Of a stretch of 64,000 nt of DNA, positions 13,857 through 22,708 are shown one piece after another; positions within the stretch are counted from its first letter, which is position 1, and each line of letters opens with the position of its first letter. The translations under genes and the position numbers were made by a program. A model generated the notes under the pieces. It saw nothing but the letters and a program-made list of their open reading frames with translations. It had not been told where the DNA came from and made no database searches. This DNA comes from Bacteroides fragilis NCTC 9343 (GTDB taxonomy: Bacteria; Bacteroidota; Bacteroidia; Bacteroidales; Bacteroidaceae): contig NC_003228.3 in the NCBI RefSeq assembly GCF_000025985.1, positions 4,402,001 through 4,466,000 of the forward strand, read 5' to 3'.

Positions 13857-13888
13857 CAAAAGTAAGGCATTAGGAGATAAGAGACAAA
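13857..13888 (-). promoter_or_regulatory. rRNA promoter P3 (distal)
   Basis: Minus strand: -33 TTTG (13885-13888), 20-base spacer, -7 TACTTTTG (13857-13864), 128 bases upstream of P2. The sequence around the -7 box (AAAGCGGATGCAAAAGTAAG on the plus strand) matches that of P1 with two changes. Confidence 0.8.
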
Positions 13889-14148
13889 TATAAAAGGGGA
13901 TTTTTTTGAAAATATTTTGAATAAAAACGTAAAGGGCTGAGGGAGAGGACGGTTCTGATAATTGATTATGGAAAAGGGAAAGGTCGGGGAAGAAAAGGGA
14001 CACATTATTATATTATATAGGGGAAATTTATCGGGGAGAGGGAAAAGGGGATTTACCGAAAAAGGGAGAAGGAGAAGTGTTTCGGGGAGGAAATTGAGGA
14101 GAAAATAGAGATTTTAACAGGGGGTAAACAGAAAATACGACGGGATTG

Positions 14149-14234
14149 TGACAAGGATTGAACGGGAATTGAATGGGGGTGAACGGAGAGTGAACGGGAA
14201 TCAGACAGGAATCAAACAAAAATTGAACGGAAGA
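14149..14234. repeat. Degenerate 11-bp tandem repeat, about 8 units
   Basis: Units of 10-11 bases follow each other without gaps: TGACAAGGAT, TGAACGGGAAT, TGAATGGGGG, TGAACGGAGAG, TGAACGGGAAT, CAGACAGGAAT, CAAACAAAAAT, TGAACGGAAGA. The unit length is not a multiple of 3 and is close to one DNA helical turn. Confidence 0.7.
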
Positions 14235-14257
14235 CCGCGTTAACATTGTTAATGCGG
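14235..14257. repeat. Inverted repeat CCGCGTTAACA-T-TGTTAATGCGG
   Basis: Eleven-base arms with one mismatch around a single central T, directly abutting the 11-bp tandem repeat. The core GTTAACA-N-TGTTAAT recurs at 37569-37583. Confidence 0.65.
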
Positions 14258-14334
14258 TTGGGAAGACATTTATTTCAGGGGCGGAAAGAACAAAGCTTTG
14301 GCTTCGAAAAGACTTGTTATTTAAAAACAAAAGG

Positions 14335-14361
14335 CTTGATTTAACAGAGGGTTAAATCAAG
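14335..14361. repeat. Perfect inverted repeat CTTGATTTAAC-5-GTTAAATCAAG
   Basis: Eleven-base perfect arms with loop AGAGG. It could be a hairpin downstream of the 14623-15105 gene, but no U-run follows; otherwise a protein-binding palindrome. Confidence 0.65.
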
Positions 14362-14622
14362 TTATAGGAAGAGGAAAAACAAAAGGAGAAAAAGGATTGA
14401 GAATGAAGAAAATAGAGAAAAAAGGGGGTATTTTCTGGGAAAAGGGATAAGTGGCGGATGGAAAGGGATAGTTGTGATTAAAGCAAGTATGGGGGCAGGG
14501 AATTTTAAAAAGCAAGGTTGGGAATGGAAGCGGGAGGAGCTTACTATTAAAACCCACAGGACATTGCTTAAAAACTAATCTTAAAAGTGCTCCAGTAGCC
14601 ACTAAATTGTAAATAGTACCAT

Positions 14623-15105
14623 TTATTTATTAATCACATCTATTATATCCAGATTTTCCGGTGATACAATATAATTCTTTCTTTCAGTTTCAATCAAAAT
14701 CCAGTTCTTATTTTGAGAAGCATAGATATAAAGGTTCTTGTGTATTTTTGAAGCATAAATACCACAATACCCCCAAACACCTTCAACTGCAAACTTACGC
14801 CACAGACCATTTCTATCCTTTGCAGTGACGCTTCTTGCTTTCAATATATCGCACTTGGGAATTTTTCTTTTAAATCCATGATTATAAAGCACAATATCCG
14901 TATCGGTCACAATAATTTTCCGAGGAATACAAAAATAGGTTACAACCATGATAACTAACAGCAGTAATATTATGCTAATTCCTAACCAATATCCTCCACT
15001 GGCAAATACTATAATAGCTGCGATAATGAAAAGCATCGCAACAATTATGGTCTTAATAATTGTGGTCGTATTAATCGGACAGTTTGTGCTATAATATTTT
15101 TCCAT
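14623..15105 (-). CDS. Small membrane protein with PH-like domain
   Basis: 160 aa, function unknown. Two adjacent hydrophobic helices (about residues 18-36 and 38-58, separated by a Gly-Tyr-Trp turn) are followed by a soluble part of about 100 residues beginning CIPRKIIVTDTDIVLYNHG. That pattern, two helices and then a beta-rich bacterial PH-like segment with GVWGYCGIYASK, matches the PH-domain-containing membrane proteins common in Bacteroides, by my reading. It is a single gene flanked by noncoding DNA, and the codon use looks more AT-rich than its neighbours. No start-deciding RBS was seen beyond an A-rich leader. Confidence 0.7.
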   Translation of the reverse strand: MEKYYSTNCPINTTTIIKTIIVAMLFIIAAIIVFASGGYWLGISIILLLLVIMVVTYFCIPRKIIVTDTDIVLYNHGFKRKIPKCDILKARSVTAKDRNGLWRKFAVEGVWGYCGIYASKIHKNLYIYASQNKNWILIETERKNYIVSPENLDIIDVINK

Positions 15106-15412
15106 AAGTACAAAGATAAAAAAAAATCAAATATCGGTTCTTCAATCTAAAGTATTTTTTGAACCGGACCGAATTATAAACTCTCCCACTCAATTATTAC
15201 TAATCCTGAAAGATGTGTTTCGCCTAGTTTTCATAATCCTCTATGTGTTAAGTGCTATAAACAATAGAACTTAAACGAACTTCAAAAAAGATGCTCCACA
15301 ATAAACAAAATAAAAATTAAAACTACTCTCTCACATTGCAAACAATTTAGTTATATTTGCATTTTAAACGTATCTTATACTATAGATAAAAGAAACAAGT
15401 TCGATAAGCAGA
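15106..15412. other. AT-rich intergenic region with promoter for the sigma-factor gene
   Basis: Noncoding. A TATATTTG box on the plus strand at 15352-15359 matches the -7 consensus, 53 bases before the sigma gene start. A proper -33 TTTG is absent at the expected spacing. Nothing else is recognised. Confidence 0.5.
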
Positions 15413-15979
15413 ATGCAATCTAATCATCTACTGAAAACACAAAAAAGTTTTTCAGACATATATTCTATATATTATGTGAGAATGCTCCGTTTCTCGCAAA
15501 CCTATGTTATTGCGGAAGAGGATGCAGAAAACATAGTGCAAGATACCTTCCTTTACCTATGGGAACATCTGGAGTTATTGGAAGATATAGACCATCTGGA
15601 TGCCTTTCTTTTTACTCTTATCAAAAACAGATGTCTGAACTTTCTGAAACATCAGTCGTATATCCAGGCCAAAACCTGTTCGCTCAAAGCAGACGAAGAA
15701 CTGGAGTCTCAATTGAACCTATATGCTTTGGAACAATTTGACGAAGCTGTTTCCTCTATTTCGGAAGTAGAAAACCTGTTGAGCCGAACGATGCAAAAGC
15801 TGCCCGAACGTTGCAGAGAAATCTTTTTGCTCAGTCGCATAGAAGGATTAAAATATAAAGAAATAGCCGAACGCCTGGATATATCCGTAAACACCGTTGA
15901 AAATCAGATATCTATCGCACTTCGCAAACTCAGATCAGAACTCAAAGAATATCTTCCTTTACTGGTTTTTATCATTTAA
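15413..15979 (+). CDS. ECF RNA polymerase sigma factor (FecI-like)
   Basis: An extracytoplasmic-function sigma factor of the Bacteroidetes type, 188 aa. Region 2 includes the DAENIVQDTFLYLWEH segment (residues 40-57) that contacts core polymerase and the -10 element; region 4 is a helix-turn-helix: LPERCREIFLLSRIEGLKYK then EIAERLDISVNTVENQISIA. It is followed by a FecR anti-sigma gene and an STN-bearing SusC. In such loci an outer-membrane receptor signals through FecR to release the sigma factor, which then transcribes susC/susD. That regulatory loop is inferred from family knowledge. Confidence 0.93.
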   Translation: MQSNHLLKTQKSFSDIYSIYYVRMLRFSQTYVIAEEDAENIVQDTFLYLWEHLELLEDIDHLDAFLFTLIKNRCLNFLKHQSYIQAKTCSLKADEELESQLNLYALEQFDEAVSSISEVENLLSRTMQKLPERCREIFLLSRIEGLKYKEIAERLDISVNTVENQISIALRKLRSELKEYLPLLVFII

Positions 15980-16052
15980 TACTTTTTTTTGTATTTCCTT
16001 TGGTGGTAAATGCATTCTCGATTGTCTTTACTATAAAACCACTCAAGGAACC

Positions 16053-17021
16053 ATGAATGATGAATTAGAAAAATATTTCGCAGGCACCCTGTCTGCCACC
16101 GAAAAAACAGAATTTCTGAATAAACTCCGAGATAATCCGGAAGCTAAAAAAGAATTCGCACGCATGAAGGCAGTATGGGCTGTCTCCGGACTGATGGCAC
16201 AGGAAGGAGACCCTCAAAAGACTGTAAGGGGTATAGCAGAGTTCGATAAACGTCTGAAACGCCGTTCTGTACATCGATTCCGTATAGGGTTCTTTAAATA
16301 TGCGGCTATGATTGTTTTGCTTATTTCCACTACTTGGTTTATCGCTAACTGGTATACACAAAAAGAGCAAAAAAAACAATATACGGAGATCAATGTTCCC
16401 AAAGGGCAACGAGTGAACATGACCCTTCCGGATGGTACTTCCGTATGGTTAAGCCCACAGAGCAAAATCAAAATCCCCAATGAATTCAACCGGAAAAACC
16501 GTATGGTAGAATTGAACGGTGAAGGATATTTCGAAGTTACCAAGAATGCCAAGAAACCTTTTATCGTGAAGACACAGTTGTTCAATATACAGGTATTAGG
16601 TACCCGGTTCAACGTATTCGCCTATGCAGGAAAAGAGAGTAAGTTTGAAACCTGCCTCGTAGAAGGGCGCGTATTGGTCTATAACAAAAATAATAAAAAC
16701 GAGAAAGTCTATCTGAACCCACACGAAAAAGTATCGTTAGTAAACAACCGCATGGTAGTGTCTACTTCCAACTTCGACAATGAAGAATACCTGAAGAGTG
16801 GTATTTTCAGCTTTCGCTCAAAGCCTTTCGGAGAAATCCTGAGCTATCTGACCCTATGGTACAATGTGCAATTCAATTTTACCGGAGACGTGAAACTGGA
16901 CGAACGAATCTCAGGCAAAATCCGACAAAGCGAAGATGTGGATAATATCCTGATAGCCTTGCAGGGAGTATATCCTTTTAAATTCAAAAAAACAGATGAT
17001 GAACATTATGAGATTTACTAA
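16053..17021 (+). CDS. FecR-family anti-sigma factor
   Basis: Inner-membrane anti-sigma factor, 322 aa when started at the ATG at 16053 (MNDELEKYFAGTLS). A longer in-frame reading would overlap the sigma gene and lacks family character. A short cytoplasmic domain (1-85) binds the sigma factor, one membrane helix lies at about 88-107, and the periplasmic FecR domain follows (VPKGQRVNMTLPDGTSVWLS, then GEGYFEVTKNAKKPFIV and LGTRFNVFAY), with a C-terminal STN-like segment. It lies 73 bases after the sigma gene and 185 bases before susC. Confidence 0.93.
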   Translation: MNDELEKYFAGTLSATEKTEFLNKLRDNPEAKKEFARMKAVWAVSGLMAQEGDPQKTVRGIAEFDKRLKRRSVHRFRIGFFKYAAMIVLLISTTWFIANWYTQKEQKKQYTEINVPKGQRVNMTLPDGTSVWLSPQSKIKIPNEFNRKNRMVELNGEGYFEVTKNAKKPFIVKTQLFNIQVLGTRFNVFAYAGKESKFETCLVEGRVLVYNKNNKNEKVYLNPHEKVSLVNNRMVVSTSNFDNEEYLKSGIFSFRSKPFGEILSYLTLWYNVQFNFTGDVKLDERISGKIRQSEDVDNILIALQGVYPFKFKKTDDEHYEIY

Positions 17022-17089
17022 ATACCCATGTCTAACCTTTTAAAACAGATCAGCGCTATGACTTAAAATATCCCCCATCCAAACAAAAT

Positions 17090-17152
17090 AGATAGTGCGA
17101 CAAAAAAGGGTGAGCGCTACCAACACTCACCCCAAAAGAGTCAATACTATCT
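17090..17152 (+). repeat. Nested inverted repeats in the susC leader
   Basis: Outer arms AGATAGT (17090-17096) and ACTATCT (17146-17152) enclose inner arms GGGTGAG (17108-17114) and CTCACCC (17126-17132). Both pairs are perfect. No U-run follows, so it does not look like a simple terminator; a structured leader or small RNA is possible. TATCTTTA at 17148-17155 is one change from a -7 box. Confidence 0.55.
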
Positions 17153-17206
17153 TTATCCATCTCGAAACAGACCTATAGTATTAATCTTTAAACGTACGAC
17201 AAAGTT

Positions 17207-20200
17207 ATGAAAAAAAACTTGTTGCAGAAATGGTATGTCCATCAACAACTTGAATTAACACATATTATACGAATTATGAAACTGTCCGTGTTCTTTATAT
17301 TCGTTTTTCTCTTTCAGCTTCAGGCTGGTAACGTAAAATCGCAAGAGGTCCGTGTGACTCTTTCTAAGAGTAGCCTGACTTTCGGCGAATTGATGCGCGA
17401 AATCGAAAAACAGACTAATTATCTGTTCATGTATCGTGATGCAGAAATTGACCTTTCTCAGAAAATAGAGGTAAAAAACACCAGTGCTACGGTAAAGGAA
17501 ATCCTGACAACGGCGCTCAGAAACAAAAAGTTGACGTATAAATTCTCTAATAACTACATTTCTCTTTACGTAGACAAAGAGAAAGCCCCTGAGACCATGG
17601 TCACCCAGCAGGAACGAAAAATTAAAATTAAGGGTGTAGTAATCGATCAGGTCGGTGAGCCGATTATCGGAGCCAATATCTCACTAAAAGGGCAGCCGGG
17701 AACAGGAGATATCACGGACATAGAAGGAAACTTCACATTGGAAGTGCCGGAAAAGGCTGTATTAGTAATTTCGTATATCGGATATCTGACTCAGGAAATA
17801 CCTGTGAATGGAAAAGCATCTTTCAACATTCAGATGAAAGAAGATACTAAAACCCTGGATGAAGTGGTAGTTGTAGGCTACGGTTCTCAGAAAAAGCAAA
17901 CTGTAACCGCTTCGGCTTCTACACTAAAAGTATCTTCACTCAAAAATGTGCCAACCGCCAACCTGGCTTCTTCACTCGGCGGACGCGTCAGCGGCGTATT
18001 GATTCAGCAGACTGGTGGCGAGGCCGGATATGACGATCCGACCATCATCATCCGCGGATCCAGTTCGCCTACTTCCTCTTCTCCCCTGATCGTAGTGGAC
18101 GGCATCATCGGACGTAGCATGTCGCAACTCGACCCCAGCGAAATAGAAAGTATGACTGTACTGAAGGATGCTTCTGCAGTAGCTCCTTATGGTGCACGAG
18201 GAGCCAATGGCGTAATCCTGATCACCACTAAACGTGGTAAAAGCGGTAAAGCACAGGTAGACTATAACTTCAAAATAGGATTTGGTACCCCTACCCGTAT
18301 GCCCGAAATAGCCAGTTCTTATGACCATGCCCGCTTTATGAACGATGCATGGCGCAACAAAGAAATGGACTTGGGCGAAGATCCGGGTATGTATGGCATT
18401 TATACTGAAGAAGAGTTGCAGAAGTTCAGAGATGGTTCCGACCCTTACGGTTATCCCAATACGGACTGGAACAAAGAAGTATTGCTTCCGCGTGCCTGGC
18501 AGCAAATGCACAGTCTGACAGCAAGCGGCGGTTCGGATAAGGTGAAATATTTTGCAGGATTCGGCTACGTGAAGCAGGATGCTCTCTATGGCGACACACG
18601 CACCAATAAATCAACATCCGGCTTCAACCGATACAATGCACGTGTTAATATAGACGCCAACATTGTAGACAAATATCTGAATTTATCGGCAGACATGGCT
18701 TATCGTCAGGAAGACCGGAACAGCATTGCAGGCAGTACTTCGGATGTATTCAACAATATGCACCGTAACCCGCAGACCGACCCGGGACGCTTTCCTGACG
18801 GCAACCTGGGTAAAGTGTCACTGGGTGTGAATCCTATCGGACTGGCTACCGAAGGTGGTTGGGTGAAAGACCGTAAAAGTGTATTGAACACACGCTTCAT
18901 GCTGGACTTCAATGTTCCGGGACTCGAGGGCTTGAACCTGAAAGGTATTTTCTCCTACGATAAAATATTCAATAGCATCAAAAGATGGACTACTCCGGTA
19001 GACTTCTATGTATGGAACAAAATTACAGGAGAATATGACGGACATTCACCTAACCGTGAAGGTGCCGAACTAAAACAGACATACTCAACCAGTCAAGCCA
19101 TGACATTCGAGTTCCAGGCAGCTTACAACAAGACCATTGCACAAGATCACCAATTGGGAGCATTATTCGTGTTCTCACGTTCGGAAGGGGCAGACGAAAA
19201 CTTCTGGGCTTCACGCACAAAATATCGTATCTATTCTATCCAGCAATTGTTTGCCGGACCGGACAAAGACAAAGACAACAGCGGCAGTGCCTCCGAAACC
19301 GGTAAAGTAGGTTCGGTCTTCCGTCTGACTTACAATTACAAAGAGAAATATATGCTGGAGGCTAACGGTCGTCTCGATGGTTCGGAAAAATTCCCGAAAA
19401 GCAAGCGTTATGGTTTCTTCCCATCTGTATCGGCAGCTTGGCGCATATCGGCAGAACCTTTCATGGAACCTTTCTCCGGAGTACTCAGCAACCTGAAGTT
19501 AAGAACTTCATGGGGACGCGCCGGAACAGACAACATCGGTCAATTCCAGTATATGTCCGCTTATGGTACCGGCGGTGATGCCGTATTTGGCGGTCAGAAT
19601 CCGGAAATAGCCCCGGGATACACTGAAACCCGTTTCCCGAACCCCAATATCACTTGGGAAACTTCTGAAATGTTCAATATCGGTATAGATGCTTCGTTCT
19701 TTAACGGAAAACTTAATCTGGAAGCAGACTGGTTCTATAAAAAGACAAACGACATCCTGCGCGAACGTACGGATATGCCGGCCATCCTGGGATATAAATT
19801 GCCGGCAGCCAATGTAGGTAAAGTAGACAACAGAGGTATCGACCTGAATATCACACATCGCAATCACCTGCGCGACTTCAACTATTCTATTGCAGGCAAT
19901 CTGACTTGGGCTAGAAACAAAGTCATTGACCTGCTGGAGCCGGCCGGTGAGAAAAACAATCCGAGACAGCGCAGCACGGGACACTCTATGAGCCAATATT
20001 TCGGTTATGAAGCATTGGGATTATTCCAGTCGGACGAAGAAGCCAACAACTGGCCTCAACCGCAATTCGGCAAAGCAAAGGCGGGTGATATCAAATACAA
20101 AGACCAGAACGGCGACGGTATCATCGATGCGGAAGATGAAATAGCTATCGGACGCAGCAACTATCCGGAATTGGTATACGGACTCAATCTGAATGCCGAA

Positions 20201-20647
20201 TGGAAAGGTTTTGACATAACCTTCTTCTTCCAGGGAGCAGCACTGGCAGACTTTTATTACAATGGTTACCTGGCCTTCCCATACATCGAAGGACGCGGAG
20301 GAGCCCTGCTCGAACATCACATCGGCAACACGTGGACGCCCGAAAATCCGAAAGCTGAATTTCCACGCTTGTACTATGGAGGCAATGCCAATAACCAATT
20401 GTTCTCTTCTTTCTGGATGCGTAACGGTTCATACCTCCGTCTGAAAAATGTAGAAATAGGTTATGACTTCAAGAAGTTACTGTTATCCAAGGTATCGGAA
20501 ATTCAGGGACTGCGCCTCTACTTCAGCGGCTCCAACCTGCTGACCTGGTCGCAGATCAAGTACTTCGACCCAGAATTGCGTTCCACCGACGGAAGCGCTT
20601 ATCCTCAAATGAAAACCTTTGTGTTTGGTGCTAACATTACATTCTAA
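17207..20647 (+). CDS. SusC-like TonB-dependent receptor with STN domain
   Basis: Outer-membrane importer of 1146 aa. After a signal sequence (helix at about 25-45) come an STN domain (about 50-125, VRVTLSKSSLTFGELMREIE), a carboxypeptidase-regulatory-like domain (about 145-220, KGVVIDQVGEPIIGANIS), a TonB box/SusC signature (TLDEVVVVGYGSQKKQ near 220), the plug (SSLGGRVSGVLIQQ, GARGANGVILITTKRGKSGK) and a long beta-barrel ending in FVFGANITF. The STN domain means it probably signals to the FecR/ECF pair upstream. susD follows after 22 bases. The substrate is not evident; see the LamG-phosphodiesterase gene downstream. Confidence 0.96.
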   Translation: MKKNLLQKWYVHQQLELTHIIRIMKLSVFFIFVFLFQLQAGNVKSQEVRVTLSKSSLTFGELMREIEKQTNYLFMYRDAEIDLSQKIEVKNTSATVKEILTTALRNKKLTYKFSNNYISLYVDKEKAPETMVTQQERKIKIKGVVIDQVGEPIIGANISLKGQPGTGDITDIEGNFTLEVPEKAVLVISYIGYLTQEIPVNGKASFNIQMKEDTKTLDEVVVVGYGSQKKQTVTASASTLKVSSLKNVPTANLASSLGGRVSGVLIQQTGGEAGYDDPTIIIRGSSSPTSSSPLIVVDGIIGRSMSQLDPSEIESMTVLKDASAVAPYGARGANGVILITTKRGKSGKAQVDYNFKIGFGTPTRMPEIASSYDHARFMNDAWRNKEMDLGEDPGMYGIYTEEELQKFRDGSDPYGYPNTDWNKEVLLPRAWQQMHSLTASGGSDKVKYFAGFGYVKQDALYGDTRTNKSTSGFNRYNARVNIDANIVDKYLNLSADMAYRQEDRNSIAGSTSDVFNNMHRNPQTDPGRFPDGNLGKVSLGVNPIGLATEGGWVKDRKSVLNTRFMLDFNVPGLEGLNLKGIFSYDKIFNSIKRWTTPVDFYVWNKITGEYDGHSPNREGAELKQTYSTSQAMTFEFQAAYNKTIAQDHQLGALFVFSRSEGADENFWASRTKYRIYSIQQLFAGPDKDKDNSGSASETGKVGSVFRLTYNYKEKYMLEANGRLDGSEKFPKSKRYGFFPSVSAAWRISAEPFMEPFSGVLSNLKLRTSWGRAGTDNIGQFQYMSAYGTGGDAVFGGQNPEIAPGYTETRFPNPNITWETSEMFNIGIDASFFNGKLNLEADWFYKKTNDILRERTDMPAILGYKLPAANVGKVDNRGIDLNITHRNHLRDFNYSIAGNLTWARNKVIDLLEPAGEKNNPRQRSTGHSMSQYFGYEALGLFQSDEEANNWPQPQFGKAKAGDIKYKDQNGDGIIDAEDEIAIGRSNYPELVYGLNLNAEWKGFDITFFFQGAALADFYYNGYLAFPYIEGRGGALLEHHIGNTWTPENPKAEFPRLYYGGNANNQLFSSFWMRNGSYLRLKNVEIGYDFKKLLLSKVSEIQGLRLYFSGSNLLTWSQIKYFDPELRSTDGSAYPQMKTFVFGANITF

Positions 20648-20669
20648 ACTTAAAAATTGAAACGTGATT

Positions 20670-22289
20670 ATGAAAAAGATAAATACAGCCCTGTTTTGCT
20701 TATTTGTATTGCTCTTCTGTTCGTGCGATGTACTGAACAAAGCTCCACTGGACGAAATAGCGGACGACTCCTTCTGGTCGGACGAAACACTGGTGAAATA
20801 TTACGTAAACGATCTATATAGCGAAATCTCCGTAGACGGACTGCAACTACAAGAAAACCGCAGCGACAATTCCGTCTCGGCACAGCGTGATAAATACCGT
20901 GCAAGCTGGTTTAAGTTCAACTATGACATGGTCAGTGCTTCCGATCCGCAAGATGACGACGTATGGGAAGATTATTACGTAAAAGTACGTAAATGCAACC
21001 GTTTCTTCGAACGAATCGGTACATCGACCATCGAAGAAAGTGAGAAGTCAAGGCTAACAGGAGAAGTTCATTTCTTGCGCGCCATGTTCTATTTCGAAAT
21101 GGTAAAGCGCTATGGCGGAGTGATCTTGTTGGATAAAGTGCTCACCATGGAAGATAACTGGGAAATCCCCCGTTCATCTGAGAAAGAATGCTATGACTTC
21201 ATTCTGGAAGACCTCAAAAAAGCAACAGAAATGTTGCCTGCCTCGTATGGTTCGAGAGAAAAAGGCCGGGCTACCAAAGGTGCCGCTTATGCACTGAAAT
21301 CAAGAGTAGAGTTGTATGACAAACGATATGAAGACGTTATCAAAAGTTGTGCCGAAGTATATAAATTGGGATATGAACTGGTAGATGGAACCACCCCGGA
21401 GAAATATCGCTCTATCTGGTGGACTACCAATAAAGATAACAAGGAAATTATTTTCGATGTACAATACAAAAGCCCGGACGTATACAACAACATGATGGTG
21501 TGTAACATGGTGACGTATATCAACGATAAATACGGTGATCGCGGATGGGGTGGACTCGGTCCTACTCAGGAACTGATTGACGCATTTGAAATGGCAGACG
21601 GTACTCCCGCTACACAATACTCTCAAGCTCCTGCCGATCAGGTATTCGATATAAACACTTGCGGTATTTACGAGGGACGGGAACCACGATTCTATGCAAA
21701 CATCGTGTTCCACGGTTCGCAAATTTTCTTTAATGCAGATAAAGGTGCCGTGACAGTAGACCGCTATCTGATGGATACTCCTGACAAGGGAGACGGTTCG
21801 CTTACCGGATATAATGTCTGGAAATGGATTGATTATGACAACTATAACTATCCGTACGCAGGTGCCGGCAGCCCGGACTTCAGTACTAACTGGATCATAC
21901 TCCGTTATGCAGAGATTTATCTGAATGATGCAGAAGCGCGCCTTGAAACAGGCGATGTGGAAGGCGCACGGAAAGCAGTCAATATGATTCGTCAACGAGT
22001 GGGATTACCGGACCTCACCGAATCGGATCCGGAAAAATTACGTGAATTGATCCGAAAAGAACGCCGTATCGAATTTGCCTTCGAAGAACAACGCTTCTAC
22101 GACGTCCGTCGCTGGAAGATCGGCCCCGAGACACAGACCACCCTGCACGGAGTACGTTTTGTTTCTCCTACAGAATTTAAAGTTACCAAGACGGACATTC
22201 GTACCTGGAATGACCGGTTATACCTGACACCGGTACCTCATGACGAGATTGTCCGCTCCAGCGTTCTAAAACAAAATCTGGGATATTAA
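20670..22289 (+). CDS. SusD/RagB-like surface lipoprotein
   Basis: Outer-surface substrate-binding partner that caps the SusC channel, 539 aa. The lipoprotein signal peptide ends at a cysteine in LLFCSCDVLNKAPLDEI (near residue 19-20). TPR-like helical repeats follow, with the family segments FLRAMFYFEMVKRYGGV near residue 133 and the C-terminal SusD signature LRYAEIYLNDAEARLE, then RKERRIEFAFEEQRFYDVRRW. I use the ATG at 20670 (MKKINTALF) rather than a GTG two codons upstream. Directly coupled to susC. Confidence 0.96.
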   Translation: MKKINTALFCLFVLLFCSCDVLNKAPLDEIADDSFWSDETLVKYYVNDLYSEISVDGLQLQENRSDNSVSAQRDKYRASWFKFNYDMVSASDPQDDDVWEDYYVKVRKCNRFFERIGTSTIEESEKSRLTGEVHFLRAMFYFEMVKRYGGVILLDKVLTMEDNWEIPRSSEKECYDFILEDLKKATEMLPASYGSREKGRATKGAAYALKSRVELYDKRYEDVIKSCAEVYKLGYELVDGTTPEKYRSIWWTTNKDNKEIIFDVQYKSPDVYNNMMVCNMVTYINDKYGDRGWGGLGPTQELIDAFEMADGTPATQYSQAPADQVFDINTCGIYEGREPRFYANIVFHGSQIFFNADKGAVTVDRYLMDTPDKGDGSLTGYNVWKWIDYDNYNYPYAGAGSPDFSTNWIILRYAEIYLNDAEARLETGDVEGARKAVNMIRQRVGLPDLTESDPEKLRELIRKERRIEFAFEEQRFYDVRRWKIGPETQTTLHGVRFVSPTEFKVTKTDIRTWNDRLYLTPVPHDEIVRSSVLKQNLGY

Positions 22290-22326
22290 CGATTGATTTC
22301 ATCACACTTTTAAATATAGCATAATT

Positions 22327-22701
22327 ATGAATAAGATAATTTCTATACTGATTTGCTGCTTCATTGCCGGCTGCCTCTTTGTTTCATGTGAACAACCCGA
22401 CATACCGGACGTACCGAATTATGATAAAACGGAGATATTGACATTTAAAGTTTATAATCAGGATAAAGAAGAAGTCGGTACTCCTGTTATTCTTTCGGAT
22501 GAAGGAGTCGTTACCATTACGGTAGATGAAGGTACCGATCTGTCCAATGTCTTTGCCACCTGCACCCTCTCTTCCGGAGCTACCTTGTCTCCCGCACTCG
22601 GAGGTTATCAGGACTGGAGCGGGCTGAACAAAGAATTTACTGTAACCTCGGCCAGTGGCAAACGTTCGAAACCATGGACCGTAATTTTCAAAACCAAGTA
22701 A
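22327..22701 (+). CDS. Small lipoprotein, DUF5018-like
   Basis: 124 aa, function unknown. A lipoprotein signal (IAGCLFVSCEQPDIPDV, cysteine near residue 21) precedes one beta-sandwich-like domain (about 37-124) with FKVYNQDKEEVG, VVTITVDEGTDLSN and a C-terminal SASGKRSKPWTVIFKTK. The last stretch resembles the DUF5018-type domains found on Bacteroides surface glycan proteins, a family call from memory. It sits 37 bases after susD and 7 bases before the LamG-phosphodiesterase gene, so it is part of the operon and is probably a surface-exposed accessory binding protein. Confidence 0.8.
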   Translation: MNKIISILICCFIAGCLFVSCEQPDIPDVPNYDKTEILTFKVYNQDKEEVGTPVILSDEGVVTITVDEGTDLSNVFATCTLSSGATLSPALGGYQDWSGLNKEFTVTSASGKRSKPWTVIFKTK

Positions 22702-22708
22702 CCGCATA

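Larger units (their letters stand above)
13397..14622. other. 1.2 kb noncoding upstream region of the rRNA operon
   Basis: No gene is supported. The rRNA-proximal part (13397-13890) holds three tandem promoters. The distal part (about 13900-14600) is strongly purine-biased on the plus strand (many GGGA, GAAA, GGAG runs) and holds an 11-bp tandem repeat and two palindromes. Open frames on the minus strand here encode Phe/Pro/Ser-rich low-complexity strings that simply mirror the purine bias. Confidence 0.7.

Noticed and set aside
13643-14602. Minus-strand open frames of 73-120 codons upstream of the rRNA operon
   Set aside because: Phe/Pro/Ser-rich low-complexity translations that mirror the purine bias, overlap the promoters and have no family match I recognise.
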